64,000 nucleotides of DNA from Acidobacteriaceae bacterium (GCA_025462735.1 JAOAPC010000014.1:96655-160654), one strand, 5' to 3'. Shown: positions 32,801 through 41,886, numbered from the stretch's first letter. Numbers and translations are program-made. Notes: a model not told the origin generated them from the sequence alone.

Positions 32801-33215
32801 GTTCGAATGGATCCAGAGTAATGCCGGGCCAAGAAGGCCAATGGGCTAGCGGACGGATCGCTCTCGCGGCGGAAAAACACACTCCGCCGGCCACCACGAG
32901 AATTTCGTACCAGCGTAGCCGAAAAGCTTCACGCCTTTCGGAAGTTGTAAGCCGTCGGGTCAGCCGGGTCGAGACCAGGATTGCCAGCGCCATCGCCACC
33001 AACAGCAATGACGACAGAAACAAAATCGGTGGATGGGTTCCGGATACCGCCGACCACGCGTCCAGAAGAAAATGCAGCGTGTATGCGGCCCATGCCAGCT
33101 GCCAGGCGCGGAAATAGGGCTGCCGGCTCTGCTCGTGCAAATATGTAAAGAGCAGAAAAAGTAGGCAGGCCACGAGGCCCGGCAAAATCGCGGTGCTGAT
33201 GAGGATACTGTTCAT
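29814..33215 (-). CDS. Membrane GAF-GAF-GGDEF-HD-GYP cyclic-di-GMP signalling protein
   Basis: This 1133-residue protein has a seven-helix-like N-terminus (about 5-230), two GAF-type domains (about 250-400 and 400-720), a GGDEF domain (VARYGGDEFIILMPETG, intact active site) and a C-terminal HD-GYP domain. The allosteric I-site position before GGDEF reads RQSN in place of RxxD. The HD-GYP part keeps GRVHDLGKMFVPERVLNKQG and HHEHLDGSGFPKELKG (GFP for GYP), but the usual ADAYDALT reads ANAYVNLT, losing one metal-ligand Asp. It probably makes c-di-GMP; phosphodiesterase activity is doubtful. It is monocistronic. Confidence 0.9.
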   Translation of the reverse strand: MNSILISTAILPGLVACLLFLLFTYLHEQSRQPYFRAWQLAWAAYTLHFLLDAWSAVSGTHPPILFLSSLLLVAMALAILVSTRLTRRLTTSERREAFRLRWYEILVVAGGVCFSAARAIRPLAHWPSWPGITLDPFELMVALILGYSAFDFYRTARRRGSIAFRLLSFSLSLWAVLTTFGQLKPIHMLGGDVLGPVPQMLLGLAMVMVLFENERNAVQENALAFSKLDVDPMRLLSANDLAPSMQRILDRLVAPLPTTRAVICISERWRGVLPSVQLGFSPEFAAKLDATGAGEYVCELAYRRGGFVSFRNLPEMSEPLPAFPGGRFEQFRESVVAENIRNATAVSLQTREHNFGVILFPHTERRLFGDSNLRLLIGLALQIGLTLENYVVMHDAQRRTKEYQLLTQIGQAISSRLNQAEVLRTVQKELGQIFDTSNFQVTFQDGDSIVYELDVEDGQVLPRHQRKFDNGLTEYILRTGQPLLIRSDLDRARERLGVTLVPPRPAKSFCGAPILVNGKATGVMAAMSMTHEYVFEQRDLEVLKTAAGQVSVAIENARLFAEEQRRSRQFAFLNSVSKTAISSEDAEQMLAEIVGHIQRNFRFDHIGIGILDYATKEIEIKAEAGTTAHEKGKKIALGTGIIGRVARTGETALLHSTETVPLQSLLPGSRTVLCIPITYGDTLMGILNVESEAERAVADDDVLVMNTLADLLATALHNSFVFQKLQQQSITDGLTGIKTRRFFWEALSSEWKRASRSGRPFSVVLVDLDKFKEVNDSTGHLEGDLVLARVGRLLENKCRQSNVVARYGGDEFIILMPETGVEQAQILAERLRLWLATDPMLSEHKITGSFGVASFPVHGFSAESIIRVADMGMYISKKAGGDRVSTAEDFEREEGGVLQRQLVSGYIEGFLQRERTGPEHLEELVGTLRKLSMSAEDKDGVALRDSIETLARAAESRELHASGHGEAVAQYCEVIGRALNLSPTDIRELSFAGRVHDLGKMFVPERVLNKQGSLSEQEFELLKNHPRFAGEVLATMPDAARIKEAVECHHEHLDGSGFPKELKGDDIPLWGRIIAVANAYVNLTSDRTLTPAKTSEQAVTELERGSGTKYDGMLVRILARELKSERSFGNIGS

Positions 33216-33409
33216 TGTTTGACCGACACGAACCCTGAGTTGTCAGTCTGCGCGGGGAAACGCCATCTTCTATGCTTTCATATGTTGTCAGGGAAAACAA
33301 CAAATTTGGGCGTTTTGGTAATGCCTTTCGATGCGCCAGACCCTAGTCTTTTGAGTAGCTTGACGCGTCTTTGGACTGGCCCTTAACATCCAGGTTGGTT
33401 ACCAAAGGA

Positions 33410-34894
33410 ATGTCCCAGTCATCGATTCCAGTTGGAAGTCCGCCTGATAAGGTTCGCGTCCGTTTCGCCCCCTCTCCCACCGGTTACCTGCATGTGGGCG
33501 GAGCCCGGACGGCGCTTTTTAACTGGCTGTTTGCCCGCCACGTGGGAGGCACGCTGGTCCTGAGGATTGAAGACACCGATCTCGAGCGCTCCACCACCGA
33601 AATGGTAGATGGCATCCTCCAGGGAATGCAGTGGCTCGGCATTACGTGGGATGAAGGCCCCTACTATCAGACCCAAAGAACCGACCTCTACCGCGCCGCC
33701 GCAGCCAGGTTGGTTGACTCCGGCGCCGCCTACCGTTGTTTTTGCACTAAAGACGAACTCGATCGCCGCCGGGCCAAGACCGCAGAAGAAGGACGCCCAC
33801 CCAAGTACGACGGAACCTGCCGGAAGCTCCACAGCGAAGAAGCTTTGAGAAGAAGGTCGACAGGCGAACCCGCAGCTGTGCGTTTTGCCGTTCCCGAAGG
33901 CGGCAGTACCTCGTTCGATGACGCCGTCTTTGGCAAGGTCGAGTTTGCCAATACTGAGATCGAGGACTTCGTTCTTTTGCGCTCCGATGGCAGTCCCACC
34001 TATCACCTGAGCGTTGTTGCTGATGACATCGACTTCAGGATCACGCACATCATCCGCGGCGCCGACCATATCTCAAATACGCCCAAGCAGGTTTTGCTTT
34101 ACCAGGCCCTCGGAGCGTCCCTGCCGATATTCGCGCATGTTCCGCTGATCCTTGGCCCGGACAGGACGCGGCTCAGCAAGCGGCACGGTGCCACTAGCGT
34201 GCTGGCCTACCGCGATGAAGGAATCGTTCCCGAGGCGTTCCGCAATTTTCTCGCGCTGCTGGGCTGGACGCCGCCTGCCGGCACACCTGAGGTACTCGGC
34301 GACTCGGAGTTAATACGCCTCTTCGGACTGGATGGTATCTCCCGATCGAATGCGGTTTTCGATCGCGCCAAGTTAGATTGGTTCAACACCGAGTACATCC
34401 GCGCCTGTCCCGCTGAACGATTGTTGCCCCTGGTCGAAGAAGAATGGAAGAAAGCGGGCGTGGCTCCTGCTCGTGACGACCGCGAATGGCTGCTCTCGAC
34501 GATCGATGTTTTGAAACCGCGCGCCCGGAGCCTGAAAGACTTTGCCGGATCATTCCGCGCATTCTTCAGCGATGATTTCGAGCCAGATCCTGCGGCGGTC
34601 GAGAAATTCCTGAAAGACGATAATGTCCGGCGTCTTTTAATCGAGCTTGCAAGCCGCTACGCTGTGGCTGCTGATTTCAGCGAGCAGGAAGTAGAAAAAA
34701 TCCTGCGAGATTTCGCCACTGAAAAAGGAGTCAAAGCGGGCGCGTTGATCAACGGCGCTCGCGTTGCCCTGACTGGCCAGGGCGTTGCCCCAAGTCTTTT
34801 TGCAGTAATGCACACCCTCGGCCAGAACACGGTGGTGGCTCGCCTGAAAGCAGTAGAGGAGATAGTCTCCCGTTCTGCGGTGGTTAGGACCTGA
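33410..34894 (+). CDS. gltX: Glutamyl-tRNA synthetase
   Basis: Class I synthetase that charges tRNA-Glu. The HIGH-type motif is APSPTGYLHVGGARTALFNW and the KMSKS-type motif is DRTRLSKRHGATSV. LRIEDTDLERS and IIRGADHISNTPKQVLLYQAL are also diagnostic. The C-terminal anticodon-binding domain is complete. The ATG at 33410 follows AAAGGA; a farther upstream start at 33371 adds 13 residues with no support. About 494 residues. It stands alone, convergent with the DsbD-alpha gene with no spacer. Confidence 0.96.
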   Translation: MSQSSIPVGSPPDKVRVRFAPSPTGYLHVGGARTALFNWLFARHVGGTLVLRIEDTDLERSTTEMVDGILQGMQWLGITWDEGPYYQTQRTDLYRAAAARLVDSGAAYRCFCTKDELDRRRAKTAEEGRPPKYDGTCRKLHSEEALRRRSTGEPAAVRFAVPEGGSTSFDDAVFGKVEFANTEIEDFVLLRSDGSPTYHLSVVADDIDFRITHIIRGADHISNTPKQVLLYQALGASLPIFAHVPLILGPDRTRLSKRHGATSVLAYRDEGIVPEAFRNFLALLGWTPPAGTPEVLGDSELIRLFGLDGISRSNAVFDRAKLDWFNTEYIRACPAERLLPLVEEEWKKAGVAPARDDREWLLSTIDVLKPRARSLKDFAGSFRAFFSDDFEPDPAAVEKFLKDDNVRRLLIELASRYAVAADFSEQEVEKILRDFATEKGVKAGALINGARVALTGQGVAPSLFAVMHTLGQNTVVARLKAVEEIVSRSAVVRT

Positions 34895-35431
34895 TCAGCT
34901 ATGCGCGTGCGGGCTTTGCCGGGGATTTTTCTTGCCGCGCCCTTGCCCCCTAGTGACTCTGACTTCGAACGTTACCGGCAGCTGCTTGGGCGGATAACAG
35001 GCGGCGTTATCGCAGGCCTGATATTTCAAAACTCCGTGGATCGCATACCTGGCCGGCAATACGCTGTGCAACGGCCGAACAACTACCCCAATGGCAAAAT
35101 CACCGCTGTAAACACTTAATTTGTCGGTAGGCGCAAAAGGAAAACTGCGGTCTTCGCCGGGAGGGTATATGGTTCTCCCGATCACGATGTCGGTCGGCGC
35201 ATCCAGCTTCAGTTCTGTCTTCTTCAGGTATTCCTGCTTCGGCTGGTTAGAGTTAACGTGAAAGCCGCGCGCCACCCGGAATTGCAACTCCACTGTCCCC
35301 GGCTTTCCGCGATCAATGGCGGTCGTGCCTGCTGGCTCCATGCTCACCAAAGCTTTGCTTCTTGCAAGATCTTCAGGCAATGCCAAGGCCGAACTCAGTA
35401 AGAGCGCGCTGGCGCAAAGCACATTTTTCAT
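34895..35431 (-). CDS. DsbD N-terminal (alpha) domain-like periplasmic protein
   Basis: After a signal peptide (VLCASALLLSSALALPE) comes a single immunoglobulin-like domain of the type found at the N-terminus of DsbD: VARGFHVNSNQPKQEYLKKT, PTDIVIGRTIYPPGEDRSF and the redox-active pair YQACDNAACYPPKQLPV. In DsbD this Cys pair receives electrons from the membrane and gamma domains. The ATG at 35431 overlaps the TGA of tlpA (TGATG), indicating translational coupling. With ccdA and tlpA it looks like a split DsbD. A basic tail (RGQGRGKKNPRQSPHAHS) follows. Confidence 0.85.
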   Translation of the reverse strand: MKNVLCASALLLSSALALPEDLARSKALVSMEPAGTTAIDRGKPGTVELQFRVARGFHVNSNQPKQEYLKKTELKLDAPTDIVIGRTIYPPGEDRSFPFAPTDKLSVYSGDFAIGVVVRPLHSVLPARYAIHGVLKYQACDNAACYPPKQLPVTFEVRVTRGQGRGKKNPRQSPHAHS

Positions 35432-35976
35432 CACTTCGTCGCTACCTGCTGGCGGAGAGCTTTTTCAATGTTGGCTTCGATCTCAGAACGGCTCGCCAGG
35501 CCAAACACGTGATCCAGAACCTTGCCTTCGCGAGTGATGTAAAAAGTGGATGGCAAGTAGTCAATTCCGCCGTATTGCGCGCCGACTTCCTCTTTACCGA
35601 CGAGGATCGGATAATTCACTCCCATTTTTTGCGCGAAGGTCGAGATCGCGTTCGGGCTGGCATCATCCATCGCTATTCCAAGCACCTGCAGGCCTTGCGG
35701 TCCGTATTTTTTCTGCAGGTCAACGAACCACGGCATCTCAACTTTGCACGGCTCGCACCAGGTTGCCCAAAAATTCAGCAGTACGGCCTTGCCGTGAAAA
35801 TCGGAGAGCTTCAAGGTCTTCCCTTCCGGGGTGGTCAGGGTAAAATCGGGCGCGGGCTGGCCTTGCAGCTTCCCCGCTGGAACGACGGCCAAATGGTGCA
35901 CTCTCCGTACGCCGAGGACCAGCATGACCGAGATCACCATCGCTACGACAATCAGAATGACGGGATCGCGCTTCAC
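35431..35976 (-). CDS. TlpA/ResA-like membrane-anchored thioredoxin
   Basis: One N-terminal transmembrane helix (VILIVVAMVISVMLVLGV) anchors a periplasmic thioredoxin fold with active site FWATWCEPCKVEMPWF, PAPDFTLTTPEGKTLKLSDF, and the cis-Pro region YLPSTFYITREGK. Proteins of this type reduce apocytochrome c or other periplasmic disulfides with electrons from CcdA. ccdA lies 9 bp upstream and the DsbD-alpha gene overlaps its stop, so the three form one operon. Confidence 0.92.
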   Translation of the reverse strand: MKRDPVILIVVAMVISVMLVLGVRRVHHLAVVPAGKLQGQPAPDFTLTTPEGKTLKLSDFHGKAVLLNFWATWCEPCKVEMPWFVDLQKKYGPQGLQVLGIAMDDASPNAISTFAQKMGVNYPILVGKEEVGAQYGGIDYLPSTFYITREGKVLDHVFGLASRSEIEANIEKALRQQVATK

Positions 35977-35985
35977 AAAACTCCT

Positions 35986-36705
35986 TTACAAAACAAACCG
36001 GTTAAGAAACGAGAAATAGTGCGCCAGCAAAGTAAATCTTCCGAACACCAGCAACACTCCGAGCGCCATCAGTAGGCCTCCACTGGCCACTTCAATGGCA
36101 TGCATATGACGGCGGAACCTTCCATAGAAATTCAAGAAGCGTTCAATGCCCAGCGAGGTAAGAAGGAATGGTACTGCCAAACCCAGAGAATAAATCGAAA
36201 GCAGAAGAATCCCTTTAGCTACCGAATTCTGTGCCGCCGCAATATACAGAATTGCCGAGAGAATTGGCCCCACGCACGGCGTCCATCCAAAAGCAAAAGC
36301 AAAACCAACCACAAACGCGCCCCAAGCCGTACTGCTTCCCTTCACATTGTGCAGTCTTTTATCTGAATAAAGCGCCTTAATTTTCAGGATCCCAGTTAAA
36401 TGCAACCCGAACAGGATAATGACCACGCCGGCAATCTGCGCCAGCACAGATTTGTACTGCGCCGCGAGTTGGCCCACCTCAGTGGATAATGCCCCCAGGG
36501 TAACGAACACAATGCTGAAGCCGCAGACGAACGCTATCGAATTCAGCATAACCTTGCTGAACAAGGCCGTGTTTTGCTCTTTTAGTTCCTCGACTCCGAC
36601 GCCAGAAATTAACGACACGTATCCCGGCACCAGCGGTAAGACGCAAGGTGAGAGGAACGAAACCAGGCCCGCAAGAAATGCGGCGATCGGTGTCGGATTC
36701 GCCAT
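35986..36705 (-). CDS. ccdA: CcdA-type cytochrome c biogenesis/thiol electron transporter
   Basis: Six transmembrane helices, with the redox Cys in FLSPCVLPLVPGYVSLISG (helix 1) and GWTPCVGPILSAILY (helix 4), both in the family's usual PC context. It moves electrons across the membrane to periplasmic thioredoxin-like partners. Length 239 is normal for CcdA. It is the first gene of the operon with tlpA and the DsbD-alpha-like gene. The ATG at 36705 begins MANPTPIAAFLAGLVSF. Confidence 0.93.
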   Translation of the reverse strand: MANPTPIAAFLAGLVSFLSPCVLPLVPGYVSLISGVGVEELKEQNTALFSKVMLNSIAFVCGFSIVFVTLGALSTEVGQLAAQYKSVLAQIAGVVIILFGLHLTGILKIKALYSDKRLHNVKGSSTAWGAFVVGFAFAFGWTPCVGPILSAILYIAAAQNSVAKGILLLSIYSLGLAVPFLLTSLGIERFLNFYGRFRRHMHAIEVASGGLLMALGVLLVFGRFTLLAHYFSFLNRFVL

Positions 36706-36781
36706 CTGAAATTATTGTACCTTCTCTCCCCTGGGCAGATTGTCTGTTCGGGGTCAATGATTGGTGACGAGTGGTCAGTGT

Positions 36782-37768
36782 TCAACGCCTGTTCTCCGCC
36801 CCGGGTCCCACTTGTTTAGGCGCCTCGGCCACGATTTTGCGCAGCAGTTCAGTCGGCAACACCGCCGTCAGGACGGTCCGGTCGCTCTTCTGCTCCACTT
36901 TCAAACTATCCAGGGCTTTCTTCACATCCGGGTCAGGTGTTTGACCCGCGGCGGCAATTTCGGCCGACTGAAAAATCGAGAGGAACGTGTTCACTTGAGT
37001 CGTCAATTGCTGTGCCGTCTGCTCGTCGGGCGTGAAAGCCTCAGCGCGAAAATGCACCGCGCGCAAATAACGTACTGACGCCACGACGGTTGCTGGACTG
37101 GAGAACGGAAGCGAAATGTCAGTGGCGGATTGCGCGCTTTGCGGGTTTACGCGAAAAATTCCCCATGCCAGGCTGGCAATGGGCACCCGCTTATAAAACT
37201 GTCGTAATAATGCGGGTCCGCCAAATGGCGATGCCAGCTTTCGTGATCGATCAATGATTCCCCGAATCACGCCCGCATCGGGATGGTTTGATGCTGCCAC
37301 TGTGTCCACCCCTAAAATCGCGACTCTTAACGTCCGGCCCTGAAGCGGAATGTTGTAGATGTCCACCGATCGGTAAGAATCGATCGATCTGGTGAGCACC
37401 CTTAAATAGTCACGCAACCTGTCCCCGTCGATCTTTGCGATAAAGATTTCGGAGTAGCGGGTCTCCCCACCCGTCAGTGGGCTCGCGTAGTGGATAGCCA
37501 GCGCCGCCTCCTGCAGGTCCCGTTCAAACTGAAACCCAGTGGCTCGGATGAACTGCTCGTATTCGGGATCATGCGGCACCTCCGGAATGTGAGTGGCGAT
37601 GTCCGCCCGGCGCATCCACTTCAAATCGATGTACAGGAATGCATCGGCCCCGGGCAACAATCGCGCCGGTTCTGGAGGCGCGTGCTTCCGCAGTTGAACG
37701 ATGAGGGCTACGGCGGCCACAAAGATCAGGAACCCGAACAGGACGGGAAAGGCGCGCTTGATCCGCAT
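36782..37768 (-). CDS. Membrane-anchored protein of unknown function
   Basis: A basic N-terminus and single transmembrane helix (VLFGFLIFVAAVALIVQL) lead into about 290 extracytoplasmic residues beginning ARLLPGADAFLYIDLKWMRR. The pattern of a 'LPADAxxYxxID' start followed by alternating strands and helices recalls periplasmic DUF3352-like proteins, but no firm family is claimed. No catalytic motif is visible. It stands 76 bp upstream of ccdA on the same strand and might be co-transcribed with the redox operon. Confidence 0.65.
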   Translation of the reverse strand: MRIKRAFPVLFGFLIFVAAVALIVQLRKHAPPEPARLLPGADAFLYIDLKWMRRADIATHIPEVPHDPEYEQFIRATGFQFERDLQEAALAIHYASPLTGGETRYSEIFIAKIDGDRLRDYLRVLTRSIDSYRSVDIYNIPLQGRTLRVAILGVDTVAASNHPDAGVIRGIIDRSRKLASPFGGPALLRQFYKRVPIASLAWGIFRVNPQSAQSATDISLPFSSPATVVASVRYLRAVHFRAEAFTPDEQTAQQLTTQVNTFLSIFQSAEIAAAGQTPDPDVKKALDSLKVEQKSDRTVLTAVLPTELLRKIVAEAPKQVGPGAENRR

Positions 37769-37862
37769 GGAGAGATGCGAGAGATGATATCAAACTACAT
37801 AGCTCGTTCCAGCCGAACTTTCCGCCTCTTCTCGGATTTTGCGGACGGCTCTGCTTTCGTCC

Positions 37863-38342
37863 TTAGCGGAATGGAGCTATATACCAAGCGTAGTAAGTCC
37901 CGATTCCGCTGATAACAACAAGTAGCCAAAGCACAAATTCCGTTCGCATCCACCGCTTCCAGTTTTTGAAGCGCAACCAAGTCGGAAGAACATCGGTGCC
38001 AGCCACCAGAACGATATAAAGTCCCAGCAGCTCAGCCGATATTCCCAAAGCCGCATGAACCATCGGCATCGCGTAATACGACTTGTGAAGGACCCGCCCA
38101 ATTGTTGGCTTCACGTGTTGCTGGAATGCAGGCCACATCACTAGTCCGATCATCAATAAGTTCAGAAGCAGCACTGTCGTTTGGCAAATGCCATGAGCTC
38201 TGTAGCGTTTGTGTTTCGCAAGAACAACGCCTGCGACCAGTGCCGCTCCCATCACCAGCTGCACGACCAGGTTGACGTCTGCCTCGAGGGTGGCGCCCGT
38301 CCCGAGGAATCCTTTGACTGGCAACGAAAACGCCACAATCAA
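37863..38342 (-). CDS. Small integral membrane protein, DUF420/YozB-like
   Basis: This 159-residue protein has four or five helices (LVVQLVMGAALVAGVVLA, ICQTTVLLLNLLMIGLVMWP, MVHAALGISAELLGLYIVLV, FVLWLLVVISGIGTYYAWYI). Conserved His lie in HKRYRAHGI and HAALG, as in DUF420-type proteins associated with respiratory complexes. The start is TTG at 38342 because GGAG sits 7 bases upstream; no in-frame ATG is near. Its role is not known. Confidence 0.65.
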   Translation of the reverse strand: MIVAFSLPVKGFLGTGATLEADVNLVVQLVMGAALVAGVVLAKHKRYRAHGICQTTVLLLNLLMIGLVMWPAFQQHVKPTIGRVLHKSYYAMPMVHAALGISAELLGLYIVLVAGTDVLPTWLRFKNWKRWMRTEFVLWLLVVISGIGTYYAWYIAPFR

Positions 38343-38392
38343 TCATTAGCTCCGTCCACTTGTTCGTGACCTTCACAGGGACCACAGACTTT

Positions 38393-39682
38393 CTAACGTT
38401 TATCTTCCTCGCCGAGCAGAATCCGGTTATCGATCGACTCTGCTACCCGTCTGCCCAAGGTCTTGCCAGCGATGTGGTCAGTACGGAAGTGTTGGCCTGC
38501 GTAAATCCGGCTCACTCCTGCTTCCTGCGCCGCGGCAGAGAAACTCGTGAAGTGGCGCGTCGTTCCGGCAAGGGATTCGGAGGTGACATCAAAGGTGAAC
38601 TGGTCGCCGAAGTAGAAGCCCAACACGGTCGCTCCTGCTTTGCTGATGGCGCTATGAGCTCCGGGGTACGAAGGATCGGGAGCGGTCTTAATGCTCAGCG
38701 GAACCCAGTTTGGGTCCGGATCGGTCTGCGGGTTCCCGTCTGTTCCCGCCAATTGCACCGCAGTCACAGGACGCCAGAAGTTGTACGTGTACTTGGCCTC
38801 GAAAAAGGCGATGGTCGTGTCGGCCAGGCTGATGTTCAGCAGGGCAAACAGCCGGGCACTGTTCTCCAGATTAAGGTGGTGCGAAAGCGCGGCGGTCTGC
38901 GCGATCTCGTTCCAGAAGTCCTGGATATTACCGTTCCAGAACTTCCCTATTACAGTCTGTTGTGCGGTGCGGATTGTGCTGGTAATCAGTCCCAGATCTT
39001 TGACTTCATTAAATGCCTTGGTATAGGTGGCGCTTGTAAGCGTCGGCGGAGGGCCGGGACGAAACTCGTCCGCGCGAGCAATAGCAAACGGCGTGACCTG
39101 TGGCCACTGGATAAAATCCGCCGGTGCGAAGTTCGGCGGTGTCAACTGGTAGTCGCCAGGTTGGGTTCCCGGAACATACGGCGGTAGAGTTACATTCGCG
39201 GCATCGACGCTGCGCGCAGCCAGCAGCTGGCCGGCCACCGCCTGCCCCACGGCAATTCCCTGAGCTTTTCCCTCGTTATCGGGAAGTCGCGCCAAGTCTT
39301 GCAGCAGTTCCGTGTCCAACGATCCCTGAAACGCAGGATATAGAGACACCAACACATCATGAGCAGCCTGATCGGCCGCGGCTATCTGGGACGCACTCCT
39401 GGGAGCGTCGGAAAGACGCACAAGATATGGACTGAACTCTGGCTGAATATTATTGACGGCGTCATAAATGGCCGCGTGCAAAATTGCGAAATTGCGAGTT
39501 GAGTGAATAGTTGCTGGCTGAGCGCCGGGCGTGCGAACGATCGCAAGAAGAGTTCTATTCCACTCGATGACGGCGTTGACCGGCTGGGCCGAATTCTGTG
39601 CTTTGTTCGTCGCTGCATTTGCCGGTGCAGCGACCTGCAGGAAAGTCCAAATTAGCGCAAGTGTGGCCAAAATTCTGGACAT
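38393..39682 (-). CDS. Vanadium-dependent haloperoxidase-like / PAP2 phosphatase-family secreted protein
   Basis: A signal peptide (ILATLALIWTFLQVAAPANA) precedes about 400 mostly helical residues. The C-terminal half holds the PAP2/haloperoxidase signature: KYTYNFWRPVTAVQ (Lys/Arg vanadate or phosphate ligand), PSYPGAHSAISKAGATVL (Ser/His) and RIYAGQHFRTDHIAGKTLG (Arg/His). Bacterial members of this length are either halogenating peroxidases using vanadate or acid phosphatases; the sequence alone does not decide. It is monocistronic. Confidence 0.85.
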   Translation of the reverse strand: MSRILATLALIWTFLQVAAPANAATNKAQNSAQPVNAVIEWNRTLLAIVRTPGAQPATIHSTRNFAILHAAIYDAVNNIQPEFSPYLVRLSDAPRSASQIAAADQAAHDVLVSLYPAFQGSLDTELLQDLARLPDNEGKAQGIAVGQAVAGQLLAARSVDAANVTLPPYVPGTQPGDYQLTPPNFAPADFIQWPQVTPFAIARADEFRPGPPPTLTSATYTKAFNEVKDLGLITSTIRTAQQTVIGKFWNGNIQDFWNEIAQTAALSHHLNLENSARLFALLNISLADTTIAFFEAKYTYNFWRPVTAVQLAGTDGNPQTDPDPNWVPLSIKTAPDPSYPGAHSAISKAGATVLGFYFGDQFTFDVTSESLAGTTRHFTSFSAAAQEAGVSRIYAGQHFRTDHIAGKTLGRRVAESIDNRILLGEEDKR

Positions 39683-39876
39683 GACTTCGTAACCTCATTT
39701 GTGGTTTGTGCTAAGGCCGATGCTTGGCAAGGTGACAGGAATTACCGGGCTCCGGGCTTGCATATCTCTAAACTGGAGGAACAAAGGAAATATTCCCGGA
39801 TGACGGTGAAAAATTGGGGGCGATTGCAATCTAGGCATCGGCGCGATGTAATTCCTGTGAGAGAAAGGGGGGGTAT

Positions 39877-40698
39877 ATGAGGGAAGGACTAACACTGATT
39901 GCGTTTTGGTTCCTTATTCCGGCGACATTCGCCCAGAATGCGCTGACGGGAAAACAAATTTATCGGACCAACTGCAAGGCGATCGTTCAGATAAGAACCG
40001 AAGAGGGCTTCGGTGCCGGGTTCATAACTTCCGGCGACGGGATCATCACAACAGCGAATCACGTTGTAACGACGCGCGGATCTCGTTTCCGTCAATATGC
40101 GAGTCACATCGAGGTATTCGTCGCCGGGAGAACGCAACCATATGACGCGATGCCTCTGAGCAAGACGCCGTCTGATGAAGATATCAACTACGATTCCACT
40201 CATGTCAAAGTTGAGGCCAGCAATTTACCGCAGGTTAAGTTGGGCACCTGGGCGGATGTTGACCTCGGTGACCAGATCACCATCATTCCCTCCTTTCCGG
40301 GATTCGGCTGCATACTCTTGGGAGGTACCGTTGCGGGTAAAGGACCCGTGCAGACCGGTTTGGGACCGAATCGAGTAAACACCATAATCTTTCAGTCTCC
40401 CATTCGTAATGGGTTCTCAGGTTCACCAATTTTCGACTCCAAAGGCCGCGTTATCGGAATCGAAGACACGAAGGTGTTTGGCATTAGCCCTGCGCTCGAC
40501 TCTCTTCGTGAGAAATGGCAGGAATCCGGCCAGTCGGGGGGGAAAGTGCTCGTCTTCGGCGTTGACCTAGCCGGCAGTTTCACCGAGGTGATCAACAATC
40601 TTGACCAAAATTTGATTAGCGGGCTGGGCAGCGGCGTGGCAATCGAATACTCGAAGAAGCGAACGACGCCCACGCAGGCATCCGGGAAAGGGCGTTAG
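39877..40698 (+). CDS. Secreted trypsin-like serine protease
   Basis: A signal peptide (LTLIAFWFLIPATFAQ) precedes a chymotrypsin-fold domain with His in IITTANHVVTTRG, a candidate Asp in DINYDSTHVKVE and Ser in RNGFSGSPIFDSKGRVIGIE, which is the HtrA-like GNSGGP motif with two changes. No PDZ domain is present; the tail from about 215 has no clear motif. It is likely periplasmic and may cleave or bind misfolded proteins. The GGGGGG run before ATG can serve as the ribosome site. Confidence 0.75.
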   Translation: MREGLTLIAFWFLIPATFAQNALTGKQIYRTNCKAIVQIRTEEGFGAGFITSGDGIITTANHVVTTRGSRFRQYASHIEVFVAGRTQPYDAMPLSKTPSDEDINYDSTHVKVEASNLPQVKLGTWADVDLGDQITIIPSFPGFGCILLGGTVAGKGPVQTGLGPNRVNTIIFQSPIRNGFSGSPIFDSKGRVIGIEDTKVFGISPALDSLREKWQESGQSGGKVLVFGVDLAGSFTEVINNLDQNLISGLGSGVAIEYSKKRTTPTQASGKGR

Positions 40699-40878
40699 CT
40701 GCTCTGCTGAGTTTTACGCCGCCGGTATCGCCCCTTCCGCGTTGACAGCACGGCAGTTCCTGTTCTATCTTTAAGTCTTTAGCAGTTCTGCGGTTGCCCG
40801 CCTGATAGCCCTGCGCCTTCGGCGCTTGCAGAGAGTGGGTACTCAGCGTTTCTTTCATCTTTTTTCTGGGAGATCAGA

Positions 40879-41313
40879 ATGTCAACGTATTTCCCCAAAG
40901 CGGGGGAAATTGCGCGCAAATGGTATGTGGTGGACGCCTCGGGCCTGGCTCTCGGCCGCGTCGCGTCCCAAGTCGCGCGCATTTTAATGGGCAAAGAGAA
41001 CCCGAAATATACGCCATTTATCGATACCGGCGATCACGTGGTCGTGATCAATGCCGAGAAGGTAAAACTCACGGGAATGAAGGCCGAGCAAAAGGTCTAT
41101 CAGCGCTACACCGGGTATCCGGGCGGACTTCGCACTGAGGAATACCGCAAGCGTATGGTGCGCAAGCCTGAGCTCGTGATCGAAGACGCGGTACGGCGCA
41201 TGCTGCCCAAGAACAAACTGGGCACACACATGTTCACCAAGTTGAAGGTCTATAAGGGCGACAAGCACCCGCACCAGGCGCAGAAGCCCGAAGTAAAAGA
41301 ACTAGTGCACTAA
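40879..41313 (+). CDS. rplM: Large-subunit ribosomal protein uL13
   Basis: Family signatures are [40 protein letters not shown] and [25 protein letters not shown] precedes the ATG. Length 144 is standard. rpsI follows after a 177-bp repeat-filled gap; rplM-rpsI is a universal pair. Confidence 0.97.
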   Translation: MSTYFPKAGEIARKWYVVDASGLALGRVASQVARILMGKENPKYTPFIDTGDHVVVINAEKVKLTGMKAEQKVYQRYTGYPGGLRTEEYRKRMVRKPELVIEDAVRRMLPKNKLGTHMFTKLKVYKGDKHPHQAQKPEVKELVH

Positions 41314-41317
41314 AGCA

Positions 41318-41410
41318 GGTTTCGCAAGTTTCAAGGTTTCAGGGTTTCGAGTTTCAGGTTTTCGAATGCAGTCTGTTTCGGGTTTTGAAACCTTGAAACC
41401 TTCGAAACGT
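41318..41410. repeat. GTTTCAAGGTTTC word inverted repeat between rplM and rpsI
   Basis: The left part has TTTCAAGGTTTCAGGGTTTC and GTTTCAGGTTTTCG; the right part has the complement (TTTTGAAACCTTGAAACC, TTCGAAACG). It can fold as a long imperfect stem. Related stems are at 41890-41990 and 60468-60547. An AGCTAAAAGCTA repeat follows at 41450-41490 and includes GGCTCTTGGC...GCCAAGAGC. Confidence 0.85.
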
Positions 41411-41490
41411 AATTTCGAAACCTTATTTCGATGAAAGGGTACAAAGCTGGCTCTTGGCAAGAAAAGCCAAGAGCTAAAAGCTAAAAGCTA

Positions 41491-41886
<396 letters not shown>

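Noticed and set aside
35362..36075. Open frame of 237 codons opposite the tlpA region
   Set aside because: It is a shadow of the tlpA/DsbD-alpha genes, which have clear active sites.
38360..39187. Open frame of 275 codons opposite the haloperoxidase-like gene
   Set aside because: It is antisense to PAP2 motifs and has no domain or ribosome site.
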